Positions 15,656-22,468 of a stretch of 22,468 nucleotides of DNA are shown here, piece by piece. How positions within the stretch are numbered: position 1 is the first letter of the stretch; each line of letters opens with the position of its first letter. This DNA comes from Methanobacteriota archaeon. GTDB lineage: Archaea; Methanobacteriota; Methanobacteria; Methanobacteriales; Methanobacteriaceae. Position numbers and translations under genes: made by a program. A model generated the notes under the pieces. It worked only from the letters and a program-made list of their open reading frames with translations, had not been told where the DNA came from and did not search any database. The DNA lies in contig JAEZKE010000046.1 in assembly GCA_023436175.1 (NCBI GenBank), forward strand, positions 1-22,468, read 5' to 3'.

Positions 15656-17365
15656 CTATATTATCGTTGTATTAGATGAAAAAATATAATAATAAATGCC
15701 ATTATCTTTTACTGGTGTTACCTTACTCAAAATTTTACTCCAATAATTTGATGGTGGATTCAGGAACACTATAACAATATTATAATTTCCATTTATATTT
15801 TCAACCTTACCTTTTACGTCATTAATTGAATTTATTTGATAAACACGTTTCATAGAATAAGAAAGTTGTTGTGGTGGATTTATAGATATATTAAAATTTG
15901 GTGAAAATGCAATATCATTATAGTACGTATTTTTTTCTAAAGAATTTCCTATTACAGAATAAGTATTGTTAACTAGAGGAAACATGCTTTTGTAATTTGG
16001 ATATTCATTAACAGTATAAGAAGATGCTGCAGTAAATATTATTAAAAAGAGCACTAAAAGTCCTATATTGAAGCTAAATCTCTTAGAAGCTTTTATGTTT
16101 TTCAGTTTCTCGTTAATTGGATTTTCAAAGAATAGAAATATCAATATAGGTACTAGAACGAAAGGTATTGTTGCAAGAGGTATGGAAAATTTCAATACAG
16201 AAAAATCATGGATAACAGAATGGTTCCTAAAAACCATAACTTGGAGTACGCAGGGAATCAATAGCATTCCCATAAGATACAAAGTCTTTTTAATTTTGAA
16301 AACATTTTTATGCTCTTTAAAACGTCCCAAACTTAAATATATTGCCATCAATATAAAGAAAGTTAAACTACCTGCAAGCAATGCAACAGCTATATGTCCA
16401 TAATTACTTGTAATATATCCTACAAATATGTTTAAACCATTATTCAAATATGCTTCACCTTGAGATGTTGTTCCCATCCGGAATAATGCCTTTGAAATTA
16501 TTGAATTAAAAGATGAGTTAATTGTGTATATTTGGGTAAGGAATAGAAACAAAGCTAATAACGGTGCAAACCAATATTTAATAGTTTGTTTAATAAATAA
16601 ATTTATCCTTTTATTTAAAAACATTTCTCGACTTAGAACTATATCTTCATCAACAATACGCTTGATATAAACAGTAATACCAATGAAAACAAACAACCAG
16701 TCTGTTAAAAATCCATAGAAGAGCACAATATTCTGTAAAATATTTAGTCTTAAGATATTCTTATTCTTAGGTGAATCTCTAAATTTATCTCTCAAGACCT
16801 CAAGGAAAACATAAACAACAAATGGTAATAGGACTGCCTGATCAGAGAAAAATACATTTTGTTGCCAGTAAAGTGGTCCAGGTAGTAGTAATTCTAACAT
16901 TATAGGTATAATGGAAAATAAAAATGAATTTAGAGTATCAAACTTCAGATAAATCAAAAAGAAAAATATAATCAATGCTAAAAAGAATGCAATCAAAAAG
17001 TGGTTAAAAAGATTATAATCCATTATTAACCCTACAGTTGGCTTATGATTAACTATTTCACTTACAAGATAAATAGGAATAATAGTTCCAGGAGGATAAG
17101 AAAGATAGGGCTCTCTACTAGATAAAGTTGGAAATTCTATTGAACTTGGATTTTTAAGCATTGCAAAATCCAAATTAAGAGGTCCTTCATTGTACCAATT
17201 TTCAGTAAATTCTAATGTGCTGCCTGTAAGCCACTGATGATGACCATCAGAAAGTTCTCCAAACCAGGGTTCTCTAATCGTTACCGTGTATTGGAATATA
17301 ACTAAAGTTATGATGAAAAGTAGAATAATACAAAACAATACATTAGTTTTCCTATTTAAATTCAA
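15656..17365 (-). CDS. Polytopic membrane protein, GT-C glycosyltransferase-like
   Basis: About 569 residues with one N-terminal helix, a large extracellular loop, about ten more hydrophobic helices and a soluble C-terminal domain of some 100 residues. The first loop has acidic and aromatic residues (EPWFGELSDGHHQW) and SREPYLSYPPGTIIP, reminiscent of the metal- and lipid-binding loop of PMT/ArnT-type GT-C enzymes, which move sugars from lipid carriers to proteins or lipids. This is a resemblance, not a firm match. I place the start at TTG 17365, behind GTGGT, because TATAAATA at 17402-17409 puts transcription at about 17380. The frame is open to TTG 17401. Direct repeats lie on both sides, suggesting a cassette acquired as a unit (inference). 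Confidence 0.72.
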   Translation of the reverse strand: MNLNRKTNVLFCIILLFIITLVIFQYTVTIREPWFGELSDGHHQWLTGSTLEFTENWYNEGPLNLDFAMLKNPSSIEFPTLSSREPYLSYPPGTIIPIYLVSEIVNHKPTVGLIMDYNLFNHFLIAFFLALIIFFFLIYLKFDTLNSFLFSIIPIMLELLLPGPLYWQQNVFFSDQAVLLPFVVYVFLEVLRDKFRDSPKNKNILRLNILQNIVLFYGFLTDWLFVFIGITVYIKRIVDEDIVLSREMFLNKRINLFIKQTIKYWFAPLLALFLFLTQIYTINSSFNSIISKALFRMGTTSQGEAYLNNGLNIFVGYITSNYGHIAVALLAGSLTFFILMAIYLSLGRFKEHKNVFKIKKTLYLMGMLLIPCVLQVMVFRNHSVIHDFSVLKFSIPLATIPFVLVPILIFLFFENPINEKLKNIKASKRFSFNIGLLVLFLIIFTAASSYTVNEYPNYKSMFPLVNNTYSVIGNSLEKNTYYNDIAFSPNFNISINPPQQLSYSMKRVYQINSINDVKGKVENINGNYNIVIVFLNPPSNYWSKILSKVTPVKDNGIYYYIFSSNTTII

Positions 17366-17401
17366 TTTTACCACTTCAAAAGTAACATTATATACTAACA
17401 A

Positions 17402-17409
17402 TATTTATA
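17402..17409 (-). promoter_or_regulatory. TATA box of the GT-C-like gene
   Basis: On the minus strand this reads TATAAATA. It stands about 37 bases before TTG 17365, leaving a short leader that includes GTGGT. It argues against the longer frame starting at TTG 17401. Confidence 0.5.
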
Positions 17410-18061
17410 CATTACCTAATCATACTAAACTAATTAAATAATTTAATGTACCAATTTTTACTGATTATCAATATAGTAAAGAAGAATAGACAATAAAATG
17501 TAAATGATAAATAAAAACTAAAAAGGATATTAGATTAATACATGGAAAACCTATCAAATTTTCCATTAAATATTGATTATTAGAAATAACTGCAAGATAT
17601 ACTCTTAGCAGTTCCTAAAATTAGATTATGATTTGACTTAGAAACTGTTACTTAAATTTGATTATCAAATATAAATTATATAGCAAGATAGTTTTAGATC
17701 CATAAACTTCGTTAAACGTTGATATGACGAAGTATATAAAAAAGTAGTTTTTGTGATGCCAAAAATTTAATTTTTGATGGTTAACGAAAATTGAAAATTT
17801 TTGACAAAACAAAAATAAACTTATTCTGTCACATGTAAAATTAGTAGATTACATTATATGAAAAGGATTTTCGATATTAAATCAAAATTGTTACTATATT
17901 GACATCTTATTTTACAAATTTGACATAATATCATTAATTTCACTAATTTATTTCGGAATCCATACACAAATCTTTCATAAGCTGAAATCAGTCTAAAATA
18001 CCTTTAAAAGCCATATGACTTATAGAACTAAAAGTTTAAATATTTAAATTGAGATAACATC
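17410..18061 (+). other. Gene-free AT-rich interval with repeats
   Basis: No plausible gene is visible. Contents: the direct-repeat arm 17690-17727 (AGTTTTAG, TTCGTTAAACGTTGATATGA), in which ACTTCG (17706-17711) and CGAAGT (17727-17732) also form an inverted pair; and two palindromes at 17760-17776 (CAAAAAT/ATTTTTG, loop TTA) and 17787-17801 (AAAATT/AATTTT, loop GAA). The second matches a hairpin in the cluster after xerA. Confidence 0.55.
18035..18045 (+). promoter_or_regulatory. Candidate TATA box for the small RNA
   Basis: TTTAAATATTT lies about 25 bases before the start of the stem at 18066, the right distance for an archaeal promoter whose transcript begins at the stem. Confidence 0.4.
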
Positions 18062-18132
18062 TTATGAGTCAGGGCACTATTATTCCAATCAATGTTTAAA
18101 ACCTCAATTAAACTTGTCTGCCCTGGCTTTTT
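18062..18132 (+). ncRNA. Candidate small structured RNA with nested hairpins
   Basis: The outer stem pairs 18067-18076 (AGTCAGGGCA) with 18119-18128 (TGCCCTGGCT), ten base pairs including one G-T. The inner stem pairs 18094-18099 (GTTTAA) with 18108-18113 (TTAAAC), extended by CAA (18090-18092) with TTG (18114-18116) around one bulged T. The outer stem runs directly into T18128-T18132. GC-rich stems in very AT-rich DNA, a TATA-like box at the correct distance, and the oligo-T end all fit a short transcript of about 65 bases. It matches no family I can name. It could also be a lone terminator, but no gene precedes it on this strand for over 6 kb. Confidence 0.5.
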
Positions 18133-18221
18133 ACTCTTATTTTATAAGTAATGACTAAAAATTCAAATTTTAAAGATATTATTTATAAATAAAAGTTTAA
18201 TTTGTTTTACTAATTAAAAAA

Positions 18222-19376
18222 TCAGCACTCTTTAACATTAATAAAAGATTCTAATCTCTTAATCGCATTGTACTTATCTTTTTTATCCAGTTTAGCTTCA
18301 TCTAAAGCGTCTTTTAAAGTGTGAATGGAGTGGTCATAGACTTCCCTGTCAACAGGATATGGAAAACCGTCCTTTCCACCATGTGTAAAACTGTATTTTA
18401 CAGGATCTCTCCAGCTTGGCTCGGTTCCATAGACCAGATCAGAGATCAATGCTAAAGCCCTTATTTTCTTAGGCCCTATTCCTTCAAGGGTGATAAACTC
18501 TTCGTAATTTTGAGGCTGAAGCTCGTATGCCTTTTTTAAGACTTCAAATTCTCGATCACTTATATCCATGTCAAGTACTGGATGGTGCCTCGGCATTTTC
18601 ATTTCTTTATAATTTTTAGACTTATCCGAATGTACTGGCGCGTCAAAAAAGTCAGTGAGAAGTGTCTGGGATTTTTTTCTGAAGTAAGGCCGTAAATGGT
18701 CAGGGTTATCACATATAAGGTCCACACTTATATCCCTTGTATCACTGCTTTGATTTGAGGTCATATTCAAAGTATTTGACTGGGATTCATCGCAGCAGAT
18801 GGCATTGTGAGGTTCTTCTATAACATTATCTATGGACTGCGAAAGCCAGTGGTATCTTCTAGCATAATTATTTTTATTGTTCAGTCCTTGCTGTACAACT
18901 GCCCAGTTGCCGTCCTCTGTAAAAAAGAATGAATGGTGGTACAGGTCATAGCCGTCTTGAATGCATGAATTGTCTATTTTTGCAGAGATACGGCTTGAAT
19001 ATTTAAGTTCATCGATTTTCTTTGAAGATAATGAGAAAAAATCAGCTGCTGTTTCGATGTCTAACGGTGCTTTTCTTGAATTTTTGCCTTTACCCCCTGC
19101 AATCATAATTCCATGCTCCTGGGGGTCAACTGCAAGCTTTAACGCGCCGCAGGTTGTGGTTGTGGTTCCTGAGGAGTGCCAGTCAAATCCAATTACGCAT
19201 GAAAACGCCTGGAACCAGTGCGGATCTGATATCCTCCTTAAAAACTCGTCTGTACCGTATTCATACAAAATTACATCTGTTATGCCTCCGGCTAGCTTAA
19301 CCATTCGGTCAAACAGCCATCTTGGCGCGTGCCCTCCATGTAGCGGGAGATTTGCTACTCCCCGTTTTGCATGCAT
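18222..19376 (-). CDS. DUF763 family protein with a helix-hairpin-helix-like motif
   Basis: A 384-residue protein that fits DUF763. It opens MHAKRGVANLPLHGGHAPRW, continues with MVKLAGGITDVILYEYGTDE and FSCVIGFDWHSSGTTTTTCGALK, and has DLYHHSFFFTEDGNWAVVQQG and YARRYHWLS further on. Near residues 290-315 ITLEGIGPKKIRALALISD resembles a helix-hairpin-helix DNA-binding motif, and a tail of charged helices follows. Conserved His, Asp and Cys residues in the first half suggest an enzyme, possibly acting on nucleic acid (inference); its function is not established. The length is normal. There is no ribosome site before ATG 19376, and TTTATTTAAG about 27 bases upstream looks like a TATA box, so it is probably leaderless. 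nadA is upstream on the same strand. Confidence 0.9.
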   Translation of the reverse strand: MHAKRGVANLPLHGGHAPRWLFDRMVKLAGGITDVILYEYGTDEFLRRISDPHWFQAFSCVIGFDWHSSGTTTTTCGALKLAVDPQEHGIMIAGGKGKNSRKAPLDIETAADFFSLSSKKIDELKYSSRISAKIDNSCIQDGYDLYHHSFFFTEDGNWAVVQQGLNNKNNYARRYHWLSQSIDNVIEEPHNAICCDESQSNTLNMTSNQSSDTRDISVDLICDNPDHLRPYFRKKSQTLLTDFFDAPVHSDKSKNYKEMKMPRHHPVLDMDISDREFEVLKKAYELQPQNYEEFITLEGIGPKKIRALALISDLVYGTEPSWRDPVKYSFTHGGKDGFPYPVDREVYDHSIHTLKDALDEAKLDKKDKYNAIKRLESFINVKEC

Positions 19377-19471
19377 TTTATCTCATTAAATCGCTTAAAT
19401 AAAGTTTTTGTGATTATAATTCTTCTTATTTTAATATTAGATTTTTATAATAAAGAATTATCTAAAGAGCA

Positions 19472-19521
19472 TGTGAAAACTAAAAATTTTCACAGTGCCA
19501 AAATCTTCGATTTTGTAAACA
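19472..19521 (-). repeat. Inverse copy of the palindromic element found after xerA
   Basis: Read on the minus strand, this segment aligns with 4642-4689: TGTTTACAAAATC, loop GAA, GATTTTG, then a second hairpin with outer arms TGTGAAAA/TTTTCACA (19472-19479 and 19487-19494). The first stem is longer here (CAAAATC/GATTTTG, 19499-19515), while the second has a mutated loop. It lies between DUF763 and nadA. Confidence 0.7.
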
Positions 19522-19565
19522 TTTGAGAAGTAATTAAAATAGAAACTAAAATAAAATGACAAGGT

Positions 19566-20486
19566 TTACCTTTTAGAAACCTCAATCATCCGTTCAACTG
19601 CACTCCTTGCATTATCTGCTGTTTCATCATCAACAGTTACTATATATTCCTCATTTAAAAGGGCATTTTTGACCTTTTCAAGGGTGTGGAGTTTCATAGT
19701 TTTACATATAGCTTCAGATAAAGCTGGAAGAATGGTTTTATCCGGATTTTCCCGCCTCAAGCGGGTTACAAGGTCTACTTCTGTACCAATTATAAATGTT
19801 TTCTTTGGAGACTCTGCAACGTGCTTAAGCATGCCTCCTGTGCTTAAAACATAATCTGCAAACTTCTGAATCTCAGGGTCGCATTCAGGGTGCACAAGTA
19901 TATCTGCATCAGGATATTTTTCCCTTGAGAAGAAAATATCTCCTGTAGTAAACATCTTATGGACATAACAGTGCCCTCCTTCAGGTATGGTAATTATTTC
20001 CTTGTCAGTTTGCTGGGAAGTGTACCATGCAAGGTTCATATCTGGTCCAAAGAGTACTGTATCTTCATCAAGACTATTTACGATTTTAACTGCATTTGAT
20101 GACGTACAGAGTATGTCTGCTTCTGCTTTTGCTTCTGCAAGTGTGTTAACATACAAAACTACTGCTGCCCCGGGATGTCTTTCTTTGGCTTTTCTTACTT
20201 CATCTGCAGGGAGCATGTGTGCCATTGGGCATTCAGCTTGAGTATCAGGAATTACTATTTTTTTATCAGGGTTAAGTATAGCTGCGGTTTCTGCCATAAA
20301 ATCAACACCACAGAATACCACAAGGTCTTTTCCTTCAATCTCTGATGCTTTTATGCAGAGTTCAAGTGAATCTCCCATAAAGTCTGCAATTTCCTGTATA
20401 TCTCCCGTCTGATAATTGTGAGCTAAAATTATTGCATTTTTTTCTTTTTTAAGTTTTATAATCTCTTTTTGTAAATCATTTAGCAT
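19566..20486 (-). CDS. nadA: Quinolinate synthase NadA
   Basis: A 306-residue enzyme that joins iminoaspartate and dihydroxyacetone phosphate to quinolinate in de novo NAD synthesis. It has three similar domains of about 90 residues. The [4Fe-4S] ligands are Cys86 (AECPMAH), Cys173 (GGHCYVH) and Cys261 (EAICKTM), at spacing like that of the Pyrococcus enzyme (Cys83, Cys170, Cys256). Substrate-binding motifs include LAHNYQ near residue 22, GDS near 38-40, and HPECDPE near 199-205. I chose ATG 20486 because AAGGAG precedes it at normal distance; an upstream in-frame TTG (20501) would overlap that site. The partners nadB-like aspartate dehydrogenase and nadC are not in the window. Confidence 0.96.
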   Translation of the reverse strand: MLNDLQKEIIKLKKEKNAIILAHNYQTGDIQEIADFMGDSLELCIKASEIEGKDLVVFCGVDFMAETAAILNPDKKIVIPDTQAECPMAHMLPADEVRKAKERHPGAAVVLYVNTLAEAKAEADILCTSSNAVKIVNSLDEDTVLFGPDMNLAWYTSQQTDKEIITIPEGGHCYVHKMFTTGDIFFSREKYPDADILVHPECDPEIQKFADYVLSTGGMLKHVAESPKKTFIIGTEVDLVTRLRRENPDKTILPALSEAICKTMKLHTLEKVKNALLNEEYIVTVDDETADNARSAVERMIEVSKR

Positions 20487-20796
20487 GAAAATCTCCTTCA
20501 AATAATATTAATTAAAATCAGTATAAAATACGATAATTTTGAATGTATTATAACTATTAATAGTATCTGCTTCATCCAATAAATACTTGGCAACCCTAAA
20601 ACTTTACTTTAGACACTACTTTTACTTAAAAATGATACTATTTACAACTATAATAATATCCACTTTTTTGAATTTACGAATGAAGATAACCTACCAACTC
20701 TTGTTCATTATTTACTTGAATAAAATTCTATAAATGTTTATCTATAAAAAATCAAATTATTTTTTTAAAACTTCCAAAAATAGTGTACAATTAAAA
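20487..20796 (-). other. AT-rich gap upstream of nadA
   Basis: Apart from the nadA ribosome site and presumed promoter, nothing recognisable was found in these roughly 300 bases. Confidence 0.5.
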
Positions 20797-21063
20797 TTAA
20801 ATCAAAGAAGAAATAGCAATATGCTCAACACAGTTCTGGATACGTGGAAATCTGTCAAATACGGTTTCACCCTTCTTTAGTTTATTCTTAAGGAATACAT
20901 AATTAAATGACATAATATTACCTTTAAGAATAACTTCACAGCCTTCAATGTGGATAATTGTATCCATATCACATTTAGACAGTTCTTGATCGGTTAGAGT
21001 GATATCAAAACCTATATCCCAAGAATCAAAATATTTATCAAATTTTATAAGTCGTGTATGCAT
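20797..21063 (-). CDS. Small hypothetical protein, 88 residues
   Basis: I do not recognise this protein. It is mixed alpha/beta, with DIGFDITLTDQELSKC, HIEGCEVILKG and a basic KNKLKKGE segment before a C-terminal CVEHIAISSLI. Three cysteines are scattered without a metal-site pattern. The start is ATG 21063: AGGGGG at 21070-21075 lies six bases upstream. A frame-linked ATG at 21099 would add twelve residues, but it sits within the promoter, between the TATA-like ATATATAT and a run of eight G. The gene is between nadA and an unrecognised zinc-ribbon-like protein, all on the minus strand. Confidence 0.6.
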   Translation of the reverse strand: MHTRLIKFDKYFDSWDIGFDITLTDQELSKCDMDTIIHIEGCEVILKGNIMSFNYVFLKNKLKKGETVFDRFPRIQNCVEHIAISSLI

Positions 21064-21069
21064 AATAAA

Positions 21070-21112
21070 CCCCCTAATTAATAATTGCCCCCCCCACATT
21101 ATATATATTTTC
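21070..21112 (-). promoter_or_regulatory. Promoter with an eight-base G tract
   Basis: On the minus strand the order is TATA-like AAATATATATAA (about 21101-21112), then eight G in a row (21088-21095), then ribosome site AGGGGG (21070-21075). The G tract falls between the expected TATA box and transcription start, a stretch whose length affects promoter strength. Confidence 0.5.
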
Positions 21113-21219
21113 CTATTAAGAATCGTAAAAAAAATAAAAATTTAATGAATATACTTTTGACATTAAAAAATAGATGTTGAAAACTAAATTTTTATTATAG
21201 TTTCCTAAACTATTTGTTC

Positions 21220-22131
21220 TCAACTAAATGCTTCACTCTTATCCCAATCTAATAAATAACGCTTCTTTGTATAATCACTTAACATATCATTAATTTCCAT
21301 AAGATGTTCTAATTCCTCAAATGATCTAATATCTAATTTTGATTTTTCTTGAGGAACAATAACAGTATCTTCTCCCAAACTGAAATATAAATACCACTCA
21401 GCAGTGTTAATATCATTATATAACAAACTAGTTCTAGATATATAATTAGAGATGTCTATATCACTTTCATCCTTTTTAACGTTCTCTATTTTTTTTAAAT
21501 TACTTAAACCATTAATATCTACTTTTTCGTCTCTAGATAAAACTAACACTTCCTTATTACTTCGTTCATGGTATCCAGTAAATAAAGAATATGAATATTG
21601 AAATGATTCTCTATATAGTGAAATATAATAAGGCGGACTATAAGGAGTTCTAACTTGTGATATGCCACTAAATAATCCAAAATCTACACTATATAAAATA
21701 CTCCAAAAATTAAGCCCAATTAAATATAATTTCTCTAAATCCCATACATTTATAGGACAAAAATCAAAATAATCATCATCATAACCAATGTAACATCTTC
21801 TTCCTATCTCTTTCAAAAATTGCAATTCCTTACTAATTCCATACCTATTTGGATGAAATGTATAACTTTCTTCTGGAACTCCCTTTCTTAATTTTTCTAT
21901 ATTTGATTCAATTAACCCTTTAAAATTGGAATATTTAATCATACCTACATTACAATTACAATCAGGTTCAAGTAAATTCATATTATGACATCTGAGGCAA
22001 ATAGTTTTTCTATTTAGTATTTTCCTCACGATATTATTGCGTTTTCGATCTTTAGGTTTAAATCTAGGGTCATAATAATCTCCTTCAACAATTTCTAATT
22101 TTTTTATTTTACTTGTTTTAGAACTAACCAG
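21220..22131 (-). CDS. Unrecognised protein with N-terminal Cys cluster; probable CTG start
   Basis: The first conventional start in frame is GTG 22029, which has no ribosome site. The same frame is open a further 34 codons upstream and is protein-like there (EIVEGDYYDPRFKPKDRKRN), up to CTG 22131, which has GGAGG ideally placed before it and a stop codon directly upstream. I therefore propose a 303-residue protein. A Cys cluster CLRCHNMNLLEPDCNC gives Cys45, Cys48, Cys58 and Cys60, a possible zinc site. The rest is rich in Tyr, Asp and Ser, with YYISLYRESFQYSYS in the middle and an acidic C-terminus (ending DWDKSEAFS). No family is recognised. ATG 22073 has a ribosome site but is out of frame and yields only 15 residues. 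Confidence 0.6.
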   Translation of the reverse strand: MVSSKTSKIKKLEIVEGDYYDPRFKPKDRKRNNIVRKILNRKTICLRCHNMNLLEPDCNCNVGMIKYSNFKGLIESNIEKLRKGVPEESYTFHPNRYGISKELQFLKEIGRRCYIGYDDDYFDFCPINVWDLEKLYLIGLNFWSILYSVDFGLFSGISQVRTPYSPPYYISLYRESFQYSYSLFTGYHERSNKEVLVLSRDEKVDINGLSNLKKIENVKKDESDIDISNYISRTSLLYNDINTAEWYLYFSLGEDTVIVPQEKSKLDIRSFEELEHLMEINDMLSDYTKKRYLLDWDKSEAFS

Positions 22132-22468
22132 TTAAATTCCTCCAACATGTACTAATTTAAGTCAAATATTTTAATCAGTATTGTCATTATTGTGTTTGCA
22201 ATATCTAAAATAACAAAAATCAAACCTTAAGTCTAGTAGTCTTTGTAGCAATATAAACTTTACTGTATAAAAAATGATTTAATTAAAATTAGGCTAAAAA
22301 TATTTATAGCACATTAACGTTTCTATCATAATTTAACATGTAAAATTAAAAATTATTAAAACTGTTATAAAGAATCTAAAAAAAATAATTCTAAAATTCA
22401 TATTAACTCATTAATTAGAAGAAAAATGATTAATAAAATTAAAATTTGTATGTATGTAATCTTTATAT
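22132..22468 (-). other. AT-rich end of the window, promoter side of the last gene
   Basis: These bases hold the ribosome site GGAGGA (minus strand, 22138-22143) and presumably the promoter of the last minus-strand gene. A 14-codon frame from ATG 22148 (minus strand) overlaps the proposed start, in another frame. Nothing else was recognised. Confidence 0.5.

Noticed and set aside
15656..17401. TTG 17401 as the start of the GT-C-like gene
   Set aside because: A good TATA box lies directly upstream, so transcription would begin inside that longer frame.
22029..22073. ATG 22073 with GAAGGAG as the start of the last gene
   Set aside because: It is out of frame with the gene and ends after 15 codons at a TGA overlapping GTG 22029.

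Overview
The window is AT-rich, gene-dense archaeal DNA. It most likely comes from a methanogen of the order Methanobacteriales, probably Methanobacterium. The grounds are an archaeal-type DnaG primase, a LonB-like AAA+ ATPase, a XerA-type recombinase, archaeal TATA boxes with a mix of strong Shine-Dalgarno and leaderless starts, and a large 7TM-PAS-GAF histidine kinase of the kind common in that genus. This assignment is from protein character, not from a database match. No rRNA, tRNA, insertion sequence or CRISPR array was seen.

Left part (1-4434, all plus strand): an information-processing group. A small TOPRIM protein, the DnaG primase, a LonB-like ATPase with a zinc ribbon but no protease domain, and a complete tyrosine recombinase follow each other. 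Hairpins lie before and after dnaG.

Middle left (4435-8400): after xerA comes a short non-coding block of AT-rich palindromes, ending in a diverged second copy of the last 13 codons of xerA. Then come a WYL-like protein, a 55-residue membrane protein, an MFS transporter, a TspO-family protein and a decayed DUF523-DUF1722 gene. The broken gene still reads through its DUF523 half, while its DUF1722 half is spread over shifted frames with stops.

Centre (8445-12283): a minus-strand sensor histidine kinase is divergent from a plus-strand bioY (biotin transporter S component) and a DUF1284 protein. The two sides share a 527-base AT-rich control region.

Right part (12410-22131, all minus strand): two conserved proteins of unknown function, a long-form HisG-like phosphoribosyltransferase, a PsbP-like lipoprotein, a polytopic membrane protein resembling GT-C glycosyltransferases, a DUF763 protein, quinolinate synthase NadA, and two unrecognised proteins. 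The rightmost gene appears to start 34 codons upstream of its first conventional start, at a CTG behind a strong Shine-Dalgarno. Between 17402 and 18221 there is no gene, but there are palindromic repeats and a GC-rich nested hairpin with an oligo-T tail that looks like a small RNA.

The most unusual points are the duplicated xerA tail next to a palindrome cluster, the same palindrome family at two other intergenic sites, the small RNA candidate, the multi-lesion pseudogene, and the concealed N-terminus of the last gene. I did not find a clear multi-gene system that is new.
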